Of a stretch of DNA of 64,000 nt, positions 1 to 8,142 are shown piece by piece. This DNA is from Nitzschia sp. DOCU1 (Eukaryota; Bacillariophyta; Bacillariophyceae; Bacillariales; Bacillariaceae), in NCBI GenBank assembly GCA_951394045.1, contig OX595987.1, positions 2,914,001 to 2,978,000 on the forward strand, in the 5' to 3' direction. The position numbers and the translations under genes were made by a program. Numbering within the stretch: position 1 is the stretch's first letter; each line of letters opens with the position of its first letter. A model generated the notes under the pieces. The model made no database searches and had not been told where the DNA came from. It saw only the letters and a program-made list of their open reading frames with translations.

Positions 1-416
1 TCACCGTTGCATCGTCCAGCTGAACAGTTTGTGTCAAGAAGGCGGCTGCAACATGGTAGTAAAGCGGTGTGAGATTATATTTCATTACAAGACATTCCGA
101 CAACGTTTTGCACCACTCTTGCTTTGACGCTTTCAGGAAATTCCCATGCGAAATTCCCATGCTTCTTGCGCGCAAAATTTTCGTCCCCGTAGAAAACTCC
201 TCGTGACGCCCCCGTAAAGGAACCCGCGTAGAAGCCAGCGACGACGCCTTCGAACAACACACGGCATGTCAACTTCTGCTGCAATCACCCACCTCCAATT
301 GTTGGCTCCTGAAACTCAAAGAATTCATCGCGTACGAAGCGTACAACAAGACATGATTTGCCTACAGCTGTATCTCCAAGAAGGACTAGCTTGAAATGAT
401 GAACTCGGCTCGCCAT
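1..416 (-). CDS. Rab5-type small GTPase, partial (3' part beyond left edge)
   Basis: Exons seen: 416..293 and 45..1, with a 247-nt intron between them (GT at 292-291, AG at 47-46). Exon 1 encodes the start of a Rab GTPase: a beta1 strand, the P-loop GDTAVGKS, and the switch-I segment ending in PTIG. The intron falls after the first base of the next Ala codon, and exon 2 continues with [12 protein letters not shown]. This reading is typical of the Rab5 subgroup, which controls early endosome fusion and endocytic traffic. The rest of the protein (DTAGQE, NKxD, prenylated C-terminus) lies outside the window. The ATG at 416-414 gives the usual short N-terminus before the P-loop. The gene is divergent from the Nudix gene at 849. 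Family assignment is strong; the exact Rab5 versus Rab22-like subclass is inferred from one conserved strand. Confidence 0.88.
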
Positions 417-848
417 GGTCGTTTCTTTTTATGGTGAATGTAGTAGTTTTGTGCCCTTCTGCTCTGTTCTTTCGCCTTGCACGACCAAGCAAGCGATTCT
501 TACGAATCAAAGCAGTCAAAGTACGAATAACTGATAACCGCCGACGAGACGCCCCCGTTCTTTTTCGGCAAGCCAGCCTGCTGCATTTTTCATCGACCAA
601 ATTTTTCGAACCACGTCATCAAGAAGATTCTTAATGGTCATGTGAGTCAACGATTGTGGTCATGGTAATCGGACGGAGAAATCTTGCTTGTCGGCAGAAA
701 AAAAGGAACAACAAAAAATCCAACCAAGAACGATGGCGATGGATGGCGACGATGAATACATCTCTCCCAACAAAGCGCTGTGGCTCTCCGGCGAAAGCTT
801 ATGAAGCATGGTACTGTCCATCAGAAGATTCCTATGAATTGAATAATC
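417..848. promoter_or_regulatory. Divergent intergenic region, Rab5-like / Nudix
   Basis: This 432-bp spacer lies between two divergently transcribed genes and must hold both promoters. A short frame starting at 732 (ATG, 23 codons, stop before 805) could act as an upstream ORF for the Nudix gene. No TATA box, RNA gene or repeat was recognised. Confidence 0.5.
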
Positions 849-1607
849 ATGGTTCTACCTCATTATGAAAGTGGTGGCATCAAGCGACGGAAGGGCGCGA
901 CTTTGTCAAAGGATTCAATCCTTTACCTTTCGTTGGGGGTCAACGTCATTTTGGCAATGACTATAATTTATCTCTTAACGGCGTTGGCAACAGGGCTTGA
1001 TGACCTGGGCTCTACAACAAAAGGGACTGACATGGTGTGGCATGGGGGGCATCCTGCCGATGTCCACCCAGGAAGCTGTTGGTGTGGAGCTGCGGACAAA
1101 TATTGCATGTGTACTCCAAACATTGCCATTGATGTGGTGATTGTTTCTGGGGATAGCGAGGAATTCCTTTGGTTGGTGAGACGAAAAGATACAAATCAGC
1201 TAGCGACTATGGGGGGATTTGTCGAGATTGATGAGTCGGTTGAGAATGCGGTCGCACGAGAGCTGAAAGAAGAAATGGGCATGGATCTAAAAGAGCCGCC
1301 ATTACTTTTCGGTGTATACTCAGACCCGAGGAGAGACAACCGGCGGCGGACTGTTTCAGCAGTCTATATCATTCACCTGAAAGCTGATGATGTGCCACAT
1401 GCAGGCGATGACGCCAAAGAAGTGAAGAAGATTCGTTTGGATGACATTGAGAAACACGAGTATTTTGCCGACCACAAGAGTATTCTCCTAGACTATCGAA
1501 GATTTGCACGAGGTGAAAGCCCTGACTTGAGGACCGAATCAGACTTTGCACCGGGCATTGTCCGTTCTACGTGTGCTCAGACAATTGGCATAGTTGCAAC
1601 GATATAG
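849..1607 (+). CDS. Membrane-anchored Nudix hydrolase
   Basis: Single-exon gene of 252 residues. Residues 23-47 form one strongly hydrophobic segment preceded by a basic stretch (KRRK), so the enzyme is probably a single-pass membrane protein with the catalytic domain on one side. The Nudix domain covers about residues 90-220. The Nudix box fits the consensus exactly: G123, E129, then RELKEEMGM at 137-145, which supplies the metal-binding glutamates. Nudix enzymes cleave nucleoside diphosphates linked to another moiety, such as ADP-ribose, NADH or mRNA caps; the substrate cannot be told from sequence. A Cys-rich stretch (CWCGAADKYCMC, about 77-88) before the domain is unusual and might bind a metal. 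The ATG at 849 is the first in frame. It is convergent with the lumen-protein gene downstream. Confidence 0.85.
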   Translation: MVLPHYESGGIKRRKGATLSKDSILYLSLGVNVILAMTIIYLLTALATGLDDLGSTTKGTDMVWHGGHPADVHPGSCWCGAADKYCMCTPNIAIDVVIVSGDSEEFLWLVRRKDTNQLATMGGFVEIDESVENAVARELKEEMGMDLKEPPLLFGVYSDPRRDNRRRTVSAVYIIHLKADDVPHAGDDAKEVKKIRLDDIEKHEYFADHKSILLDYRRFARGESPDLRTESDFAPGIVRSTCAQTIGIVATI

Positions 1608-1733
1608 CGACGAGACGATTGAAATTTGACTGCATCTTTCACCAAGATTCTCATGAGGCGAAGAATAGATTAGCTAATATCTAGCTAGAGGTAGATGATA
1701 GCATCTTTCAGGCTCTTCCTGCAGCGGCGTAAC

Positions 1734-2528
1734 TCAGTCGTCGAACTTGAGTAGACCGTCAATGTCCGGGTTATACGTCCCTTGGGCAATCTTTTTCTCG
1801 TACTCTGTCACCGCTACAAAGTATCCATAGTACTTGTCTTTTTCCTTCTCTGGGAGATATTCGTAGAGTTGGTTGAGATTTACTCGGACATTTCGGTACA
1901 TATCTGCCAATTCAACCATTTCTATGGTCTCGAAATCTCGTTGGATGGAAGCCGAGAACTTGGCAATCTCCTGCAGCTGATTCAACGCCGCTACGGCATT
2001 CTTCACAGCATCTTTTCGCCGTGATCGTGGAATCTCGTTATCAATCATTAGCTTCATGTTTCCATCTAGATTGGAATTGCGCAGTAGAACTTGGGTCCCA
2101 AACAAAAATTGCATCGGGGCAACTTTGACACCTTGCAACTCACCCGAGGCAATGGACCGCAAGATCTTCTCCTGAAATTGAGCAACTTCTGCGACCCGAA
2201 GAACTACCAAGCCACTTTTTTCTTCTGGGGCTTGTGGAATAGCCGGGTTTTCGTATAATTCTTTGATTTCAGGGTCTTGGAAAAAGTCGTCCTCACTGTC
2301 GGCATTGGCGTTGCCCACGTTGACGCCATTCAAAAATATCGGGCCCAGAGTCGACGCTATACCATGTTTGATCCAAGATCGTCGACTAAATTTCTCATCA
2401 AACAGAGACCTGGAAACGGCACTTGCGTGAATGTTCTTTTCCAATGTCGGTGTTTGTGCTGGTGGTGCAAGTGCGTTGGCCGACCATGTACCCTGAACCA
2501 GAAGCAGGCTCAGGCAGAGATTTCGCAT
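1734..2528 (-). CDS. Predicted thylakoid-lumen protein (helical, function unknown)
   Basis: 264 residues from the ATG at 2528. The frame stays open 23 codons upstream, but this start puts a hydrophobic signal sequence first (LCLSLLLVQG), ending in SANA before LAPP. That resembles the diatom plastid-targeting cleavage motif, where the family usual is ASA-FAP. A second signal follows: twin arginines at 49-50, a hydrophobic stretch, and a likely lumenal processing site after GNANA at residue 76. The two together predict import into the plastid and then Tat-dependent transfer into the thylakoid lumen. The mature part (about 188 residues) is predicted helical and rich in Leu, Glu and Lys. A PsbQ/Psb31-like four-helix photosystem II protein is possible by size and location, but I see no decisive motif. 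Location is well supported; function is not. Confidence 0.72.
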   Translation of the reverse strand: MRNLCLSLLLVQGTWSANALAPPAQTPTLEKNIHASAVSRSLFDEKFSRRSWIKHGIASTLGPIFLNGVNVGNANADSEDDFFQDPEIKELYENPAIPQAPEEKSGLVVLRVAEVAQFQEKILRSIASGELQGVKVAPMQFLFGTQVLLRNSNLDGNMKLMIDNEIPRSRRKDAVKNAVAALNQLQEIAKFSASIQRDFETIEMVELADMYRNVRVNLNQLYEYLPEKEKDKYYGYFVAVTEYEKKIAQGTYNPDIDGLLKFDD

Positions 2529-2928
2529 TGGATTTCCGGCCGAAAATTGTATCTGGGGCCTTCCACGACTATCTAAAAGGCGACTGGTGTCGAACAAGCA
2601 CGCCAGAGTGGTGGGGGTGAGGGGAAAGAATAATCAACGAAAGTCCCAAAGACGAAATTTGATGCCAAAGAAATGATGGGGGCAATGGAAAATCTACGAA
2701 AGAGTTGAGCGAGTTTTGGTGAGAGCCGAAGGCAAAAGCATGAGTGAGTCATGTTAGTCGATTAAGTACGTACTTCGTTAGTCGGGTGTCTGTCGTCGTC
2801 CGACCATCTCCAGAGCAGGTTCGCTGGCCGCGTCGCGAGAGAGAAAGCCATCGGTTGCTCGCATCGCATCGCGTCGCGCCGCTCTATGTTTTGTGTGGCG
2901 GGAAGATGACGATCCGCCTCCGTCCACG
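2529..2928. promoter_or_regulatory. Divergent intergenic region, lumen protein / SWI3-like
   Basis: 400 bp between divergent genes. It contains a CG-rich stretch near 2815-2890 with repeated tcgcatcgcatcgcgtcgcg, just upstream of the SWI3-like start. No RNA gene or mobile element was seen. Confidence 0.45.
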
Positions 2929-5235
2929 ATGGCGAGAAACTTGGGTTCAGCGCTGCCGATCTCCAAAGCAGCATCGGCTCCCGGTCCCCTTGATCAAGCC
3001 AAGCCCTCCACCGTCGTCCTCTCCCCACTTGACAGTCGGCTACAGCTGTGTAGGGATATGTCCAGTGATCCACCAAAGCCCGGCAGTGGCACCAAGAAAA
3101 AGGGTGGAACCAAGAAAGGCGGCACTCCAAAGGCTGGCGAAAGCAAAACAAATGATGCCGTCTTCGCATCATTGGAGCGAAAGCCCGAACTCGGGATGAA
3201 TCCCGTGGGTATCCTGACTGGTTATTATGGTTCTCGTGGCGAGCGTATTAAGCATACAGTTCACGATGGCGCCCTTAAGCTACCTAAGGATGCCCTCACA
3301 TTGTTAGACGAGGCCACAGAGGAAACTGGACTTGCTCCAGCTGACGCCTATGATCTACCGGGGCTTGACTGCGTCGTTCGTCCGTCCATTGATCCTTCCC
3401 TCGATACAATCATCATCACAGATATTGCACTGGAACGAGTGGCAATTCCTGATCCGTCGGCCCCGCCGCCGCCTGAGATGCCCGAAGGTGTACCTGCACC
3501 TCAACCCAAAATGGTGTATGTCATGAGGACGAAAGTCGAGAATCGGACAATAGCGAGAAGGCCCACTGTGGTTTCGTCATCAAACGTTGGAGAGCAAGCG
3601 GCCGCAGAAAGAATCCGAGGTGGTGGTGACGTAGAAGAAGGTGCATTAGAGATTGATGCGGATTCACCTGCTGAACCTCCAATAAACGGCGCCGACCAGG
3701 ATCCCATGGAAGTGGATTCACTGCCGGCAGAGCCTGCTGCCCCACCAAACCCTCTAGCTCCTCCGACCGACGCCCCTGTGCACGGAGAATCAAGTAATGC
3801 ACAGACCAGCACCAGCGCATCAACGACGGCTGCCGTTCCAGCTTCTGTTGTGGCTCCTCAGGCGTCTGTTGCTCTAGCTGCCGCAATCTCAAGCGCTGCT
3901 CCTTTACCTCTCCCAACAAATGTCTTGGCACCCCAACCTGGGGCTTTTCAAGCTGCTGTAATAGCCTCCTCAGCACCTATTGCATCGCGAACAGAGCAGG
4001 CAACTGTATCGCAAACGGGGGGAACGCCGCAAGCAACGGTCACACCGGCGCCAGCCCCAACGCCCACTGCGGACGCTCCGGTACCTGTTACTTCCCAGTC
4101 CTCAGCCCCTGATGTGAGCAAAAGTGACCCTGAAGTATCACCAAAAACCGCACCATCCAATGGCAGTATCAAGGTTGAAGCCCCGCCAAATGTGCAAACT
4201 TTGAGCACCAAACCCGAGCCCCGGTGGGAGCTTCACAGGCCTGGACCAAACGATGAGATGGTAACCCCCGAAGACCAAATCACTCCCAAACCAGCGTGGT
4301 ACAGAAAAGATGGAGTTGCAGATATTGAACGATCGATGCTACCAGAATGGTTTGATGGTAGTGCAGCTCATCGTACTCCAGAGGCGTATGTGCGGGCCCG
4401 GGAAACTATACTGGCTATTTCTGACACGGTTTCCAATCGTAATGTGACGAGTTCGATGGTCCGACGGTCGATTGTTGGGGATGCGGGGAGTCTCCAACGC
4501 CTCCGGAATTTCATGTCGAACTGGAGCCTCATCAATGAAGATGCCATAAATGATTCTGCACCCACGGCGCCATTATTGCGCGAGAATTTCCCGGTTCCCA
4601 AACAATTCGACGGAAGGCTAAGGGCCGAACTCATCAATGCTGTCGTGGAGCAATCCAGCAAACGACGAAAGACTGCACATGACAATAGTTTCATCCCGAT
4701 CGACTGGGAAGAAGTCGCTTTGCAGGTAGGCAATGGTGCTTCGTCCTCAGACTGCGAGCGCAATTTCCTGTCCATGCCCATCGACGTAGAAGAATCATCA
4801 GCGGCCACTGATAATATTCACGAGCGTCCAATCACACCAGAGGCGAGTCACGAAGCCCAGAAGGCATTCTCAGAACCTAGCAGAGACGCAGCTCGTCAAG
4901 AGTTCCTTCGAGAACTCGTGAACAGTTGCAGCCCTGTGGTCGTCAGCAAAGCAACGGAAGCAGCTTTGAATGTAACTGCTAATCTCAAGGAGGCGCAATC
5001 CGGTGCCCTGCTTGGCTTGGTCGCGTCGCGCGCCGTTGAAGAAGCGCAAAACACAGAAAAGGAGCTTGAAATAATACTTTCACAACTGCTCGACCAGAGA
5101 ATGAAGAAACTGGAAAACCGCATGGCAATGATGGACGATGTCGAATCTATCCTCGAAGCAGAGAAAGTGGCTCTAGAATTAGAGAGAAGAGACCTCTACA
5201 CGGCTCGTTGCCGGCATTGGTTTGGTGGGACATAA
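2929..5235 (+). CDS. SWI3/SMARCC-like chromatin-remodelling subunit (SWIRM domain)
   Basis: Single exon, 768 residues from the first in-frame ATG at 2929. The frame is open a little further upstream but without an ATG. After a Lys/Gly-rich start there is a conserved block (about 45-190), then a low-complexity Pro/Ala/Thr-rich linker (about 240-430). A SWIRM domain covers about 450-540 (PAWYRKDG ... ERSMLPEWFDG ... RRSIVGDAGSLQRLRNFMSNWSLIN). A SANT-like segment lies near 590-625 (IDWEEVALQVG ... DCERNFLSMPI). A long C-terminal coiled coil follows (about 700-760). This order matches SWI3/RSC8/SMARCC proteins, scaffold subunits of SWI/SNF-type nucleosome remodellers that dimerise through the C-terminal helix. 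The SANT repeat is shorter than in animal homologues. Nuclear action is inferred. Confidence 0.85.
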   Translation: MARNLGSALPISKAASAPGPLDQAKPSTVVLSPLDSRLQLCRDMSSDPPKPGSGTKKKGGTKKGGTPKAGESKTNDAVFASLERKPELGMNPVGILTGYYGSRGERIKHTVHDGALKLPKDALTLLDEATEETGLAPADAYDLPGLDCVVRPSIDPSLDTIIITDIALERVAIPDPSAPPPPEMPEGVPAPQPKMVYVMRTKVENRTIARRPTVVSSSNVGEQAAAERIRGGGDVEEGALEIDADSPAEPPINGADQDPMEVDSLPAEPAAPPNPLAPPTDAPVHGESSNAQTSTSASTTAAVPASVVAPQASVALAAAISSAAPLPLPTNVLAPQPGAFQAAVIASSAPIASRTEQATVSQTGGTPQATVTPAPAPTPTADAPVPVTSQSSAPDVSKSDPEVSPKTAPSNGSIKVEAPPNVQTLSTKPEPRWELHRPGPNDEMVTPEDQITPKPAWYRKDGVADIERSMLPEWFDGSAAHRTPEAYVRARETILAISDTVSNRNVTSSMVRRSIVGDAGSLQRLRNFMSNWSLINEDAINDSAPTAPLLRENFPVPKQFDGRLRAELINAVVEQSSKRRKTAHDNSFIPIDWEEVALQVGNGASSSDCERNFLSMPIDVEESSAATDNIHERPITPEASHEAQKAFSEPSRDAARQEFLRELVNSCSPVVVSKATEAALNVTANLKEAQSGALLGLVASRAVEEAQNTEKELEIILSQLLDQRMKKLENRMAMMDDVESILEAEKVALELERRDLYTARCRHWFGGT

Positions 5236-5826
5236 TGAGACGTGTACTGAGCGATTCAGTCTACTACTAGCCGGCCCAAAGTTTTCCTCCTAACATAGCA
5301 ACACAATATTTCCACTGCACCTTCGACATCTCTGCTCGAGCAAGTAGATACAGGTCCCTCCTGTACTCTAGCTAGTGAGCAGTAGTCCCTCCATCGATAC
5401 GGTCCCAAAACGTCTTGACAACTTTGATTTCAATCAAGTGACTCAGACGACCAAAGCTATTCGTCTGTCGTCCCCCCGTCGTCATGGCACGAGGTGATGG
5501 TGTGATGATGACACGAGCTAAAGCGGAAAGGATCGAAGCAGAGCGAGAGCCGCCTTTTTCAAATTTTGTGGCGGCAGGATCGGCGATGGTTGAAATCCCA
5601 GCAAACGAGTTATCTTTTGCAACAGCCAAGATCAAGGTTTGCAAAACGAGACTTTTACTATGTTTCAATTTTTCTGGGGTTTCGTTTGACTTCCAAGGGA
5701 AGGGACCGGCTCCTACTTTCATTCTGTTTATCCGGATTTTCGTCTTGTTTGCTGTTGCTGCTTCATTTTTTCAACGCGCCAATCATTCCGTCGGATGGAT
5801 CGGCATAACCACCAACGGCAGTATAC
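5236..5826. other. 3' flank shared by SWI3-like gene and LPMO copy 1
   Basis: 591 bp between convergent genes. The part from about 5640 to 5826 is nearly identical to 20330-20515 and, inverted, to 47824-48010, so it is the conserved 3' flank of the LPMO paralogues. The part at about 5545-5600 (gagccgcc ... gtggcggcagg ... ttgaaatccca) matches part of the direct repeat found at 20136-20278. The first 300 bp show no recognisable feature. A frame that stays open on the plus strand from 5484 to 5882 is explained by the shared flank and is not called a gene. Confidence 0.7.
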
Positions 5827-7008
5827 TTAAGCAACAACGTTGGCTTCACCGCCGTCGGGTCCAGCAGCAGGCTCCTCGTTGACATCGCCGCCACGCAATC
5901 GGCGGGAGCAGACTTGTCCATTGGTGCAGTGGTCCGGGGTGCAACCGCACCAGCCATATTGCGAGCAACACATGCCTCCGCCACATTTGCCGTTTCCAAC
6001 ATTTCCTGCACCACAAGTTGGGGTCTCGCTGCTTCCTGACCCACCGGTGCAAATGTTAGCATTGAACCCCCCAGTCAATGGGGTGCACTTGAACACACCG
6101 CCAGAGTATTGAGAGCTGCAGCATCCGTTGCGGCACGCAGAATTCGAAGAACAAAGCGCCCAATCACCCAGCTGGCCACTGCTGCTAGTGGGGGCAGGAG
6201 CAGGGGTGGGGGCAGGAGCAGGGCCAGTGCCAGTGACGCAAATATTAGAATTGAATCCCCCATTCAATGGGGTACACTTCAACACGCCGTTTGAGTACGT
6301 GCCACTGCAGCATCCGTTGTTGCATTGACTGCTCGAAGTACAAAGCGCCCAATCACCCAGGCCACTACTAGTGGGGGCAGGAGCCACAGTAGGAGGAGAA
6401 GCTGTTGGGGCAGTAGGAGTACTGGTGGTACCCAACTGGAAATCGATCATGTTGTTATAGGCAGTCTGAGTGTCGGCCATGTTCCACACGGCCATGACAA
6501 CGTGGTAGCCAGAGCGATTCGAAGGAATGTTGCAAGTGTGGGTAACTTGCGTCTGGGTTATGGCATTATTCCCCGAGACGGTGCAAAAGGGAGTCGAGTC
6601 GAACGACGCACGCGTGAGTGGTGCATTTTGATTCCAGCCCGATTTTGTGATGAAGTACTGCCAGTCCCTAGTACGATGGTTTGCAGTAAACTGCCAAACA
6701 AAGTTGTTGGAGCCTGTGCGTGCGGTAGTCTTGTTCCAGCGGGTGGTAGTCTGCTGATTGAGCTCTGCAAACGAGGTAAGTCCAGCAGACGCCAACTGGC
6801 CGTCGGGAGGGCCGGCACCTGGATAACCACTGGGCCCTTCGAGATTTTGCGGCACAATCGAGCCACAGTTAGCGTTCACTCTATCCGCACACTTTTTGGC
6901 TCTGCTGGTTGTCACAAAGCCGTGAGCGTCCGCGGTGGAAGCCAGGAAGCTTCCCGTCATTGCCAACGCGGCCAAGAACGCGAGAGTTTTGTTGCCGAAA
7001 AACACCAT
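5827..7008 (-). CDS. Secreted AA10 lytic polysaccharide monooxygenase with hevein-like domain (LPMO copy 1)
   Basis: Single exon, 393 residues. A signal peptide (1-28, ending STADA) is followed by His29, which becomes the N-terminal His of the mature enzyme; with His111 (TANH) it forms the copper-binding histidine brace. Residues 29-195 match the bacterial-type AA10 fold (NCG...LEGP.GYPGAGPPDGQ...TRW, DWQYFIT, LTRASFD). AA10 enzymes oxidatively cleave chitin or cellulose; chitin is more likely here because of the C-terminal module. Two Cys-rich modules follow (about 219-257 and 281-320, each DWALC...CxNGCC...CTPL.GGF), separated by Pro/Thr linkers. A hevein-like chitin-binding domain covers 332-367 ([14 protein letters not shown]). 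Oddity: the position that is Phe in the other two copies, next to the copper in this family, is Tyr184 here. It is flanked by repeats shared with the other copies. Call is firm; substrate is inferred. Confidence 0.92.
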   Translation of the reverse strand: MVFFGNKTLAFLAALAMTGSFLASTADAHGFVTTSRAKKCADRVNANCGSIVPQNLEGPSGYPGAGPPDGQLASAGLTSFAELNQQTTTRWNKTTARTGSNNFVWQFTANHRTRDWQYFITKSGWNQNAPLTRASFDSTPFCTVSGNNAITQTQVTHTCNIPSNRSGYHVVMAVWNMADTQTAYNNMIDFQLGTTSTPTAPTASPPTVAPAPTSSGLGDWALCTSSSQCNNGCCSGTYSNGVLKCTPLNGGFNSNICVTGTGPAPAPTPAPAPTSSSGQLGDWALCSSNSACRNGCCSSQYSGGVFKCTPLTGGFNANICTGGSGSSETPTCGAGNVGNGKCGGGMCCSQYGWCGCTPDHCTNGQVCSRRLRGGDVNEEPAAGPDGGEANVVA

Positions 7009-7669
7009 GTTTGGTACTATAACTTGTCAGTTGTGTTGTTTGTAATCGTCTCCAATGGAAATTGTGAGAGTATTTTAAGTTTTCCAAACCTACAATCGTG
7101 CAGGATCTGTCGCTGACTTGCGTAGGAGTGGGACACTAGGACTCTTAGCTTCCAAACGAGTAATCGCGATGTGATCGCAATAGAAATCCAGTTCGAATCT
7201 TACTCATGCTACACCACAAGACTGTTTGCGACGCGATAGAGACGTGTCTACTACTAGCGTAGTTCGAATCTTATGATACACGTTTCCAACTGATGCCTGG
7301 AGAGTGATCGCGACAAGGACTTGTTCGAATCTTATGTTCGTTTCCTCACGCCGACTGTGACTGGACTGGATCGCGACAACAATCCTTTGGAATGGATTTA
7401 GCCGACTAAACAAATGACCACCTCGACCCAATGCCCCCGCAAAATTCGGGTGCATTTTCCCCTGCACGAGGAGCGCAAGCGACCTCAAAAAATGCCTTGC
7501 TGGCGCGCGTCGAATTTTGCCACCACGCACCGCATCATTTTGGTCCGGCGAGAGAGAAGAACAACCAGATGAGAAACTAACAAACCACCTCATTTCGTTT
7601 ACAGGAGCGAGCAAACTCTTCGAAAGTTATAGTAACGCGACGATTACAAACTATTTATTGCGTTGAAAG
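7009..7669. promoter_or_regulatory. LPMO copy 1 upstream region with triple GTTCGAATCTTA motif
   Basis: 661 bp between the divergent LPMO copy 1 and the small membrane protein. The 12-mer GTTCGAATCTTA occurs at 7191-7202, 7262-7273 and 7323-7334, spaced 71 and 61 bp. The same motif in the opposite strand sense (TAAGATTCGAAC) stands upstream of LPMO copy 3 at 46429 and 46499 with 70-bp spacing, so it is a conserved promoter element of this family or a relic of shared ancestry. From about 7335 to 7440 the sequence matches a dispersed repeat (core ACAAATGACCACCTCGACCC at 7409-7428) also found at 20136-20278, at 22074-22223, and inverted at 29813-29905. Confidence 0.65.
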
Positions 7670-7948
7670 ATGACTGTTTTACATAAGGCAGCAGACTTGG
7701 TGCAAAAGGGTACTGTGTTGGGACTGATGACGCTGTTTGGCTATCAAGTCTATCAAATCGGGGCCAAAGTTACGGAGCAAAAAACAACGGTGAAGAATGA
7801 CCATCTCGAGATCATGGCTAAAATCAACGAAAAGGTCGAAGAGGAATCACGCTACAAGAACAGTATCGATAAGATTCCCGACAGATATGATCCTGATGAT
7901 GATTCGTATCTGAAGAATGTTCCAAAATTGCCGGTGAAACGATCATAA
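7670..7948 (+). CDS. Small single-pass membrane protein, unknown function
   Basis: 92 residues from a clear ATG. A hydrophobic stretch at about 14-32 (TVLGLMTLFGYQVYQIGAKV) is followed by a charged, probably helical tail and an Asp-rich end (YDPDDDSY). The shape recalls small mitochondrial inner-membrane assembly or subunit proteins, which are often 60-100 residues with one membrane helix near the N-terminus, but no family motif was recognised. Coding status is supported by the good start, the ordinary amino-acid composition and the position between two genes with room for its own promoter; it has no detectable repeat character. It is convergent with the PP2C gene 195 bp downstream. Confidence 0.6.
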   Translation: MTVLHKAADLVQKGTVLGLMTLFGYQVYQIGAKVTEQKTTVKNDHLEIMAKINEKVEEESRYKNSIDKIPDRYDPDDDSYLKNVPKLPVKRS

Positions 7949-8142
7949 CTAAAGAAGAGGATGCCAGGGGCTAGCAACGAGAAGATAAAATTTTACAAAA
8001 TGGACAGGGGCAATAACCAATTTTAAAGCGGGAGGAAGTTCCGACCTATGAGGGAAGAACCCCGGCCCTCGGTGTAAATTCTGTAACAACATTAAAGTTT
8101 GCCCATCGGCAAAGAATGGCTCCAATTCCAACGCGTGACTGT

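Noticed and set aside
2893..2928. Upstream extension of the SWI3-like protein
   Set aside because: The extra twelve codons are open but have no ATG; the ATG at 2929 is the first.
5484..5882. Plus-strand open frame overlapping the LPMO copy 1 3' end, with counterparts at copies 2 and 3
   Set aside because: It is antisense to the gene end and flank, starts differently in each copy, and is kept open by overall DNA identity; no independent evidence of coding.
5905..5910. Ubiquitin-like RRLRGG sequence near the LPMO C-terminus
   Set aside because: It follows the hevein domain without a ubiquitin fold and is changed in copies 2 and 3 (RLRGRG, RLHGG).
7191..7334. tRNA or Pol III B-box, because GTTCGAATC resembles the T-loop
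   Set aside because: No acceptor stem, D-arm or A box can be folded around any of the copies; the matches are better explained as a repeated promoter motif.
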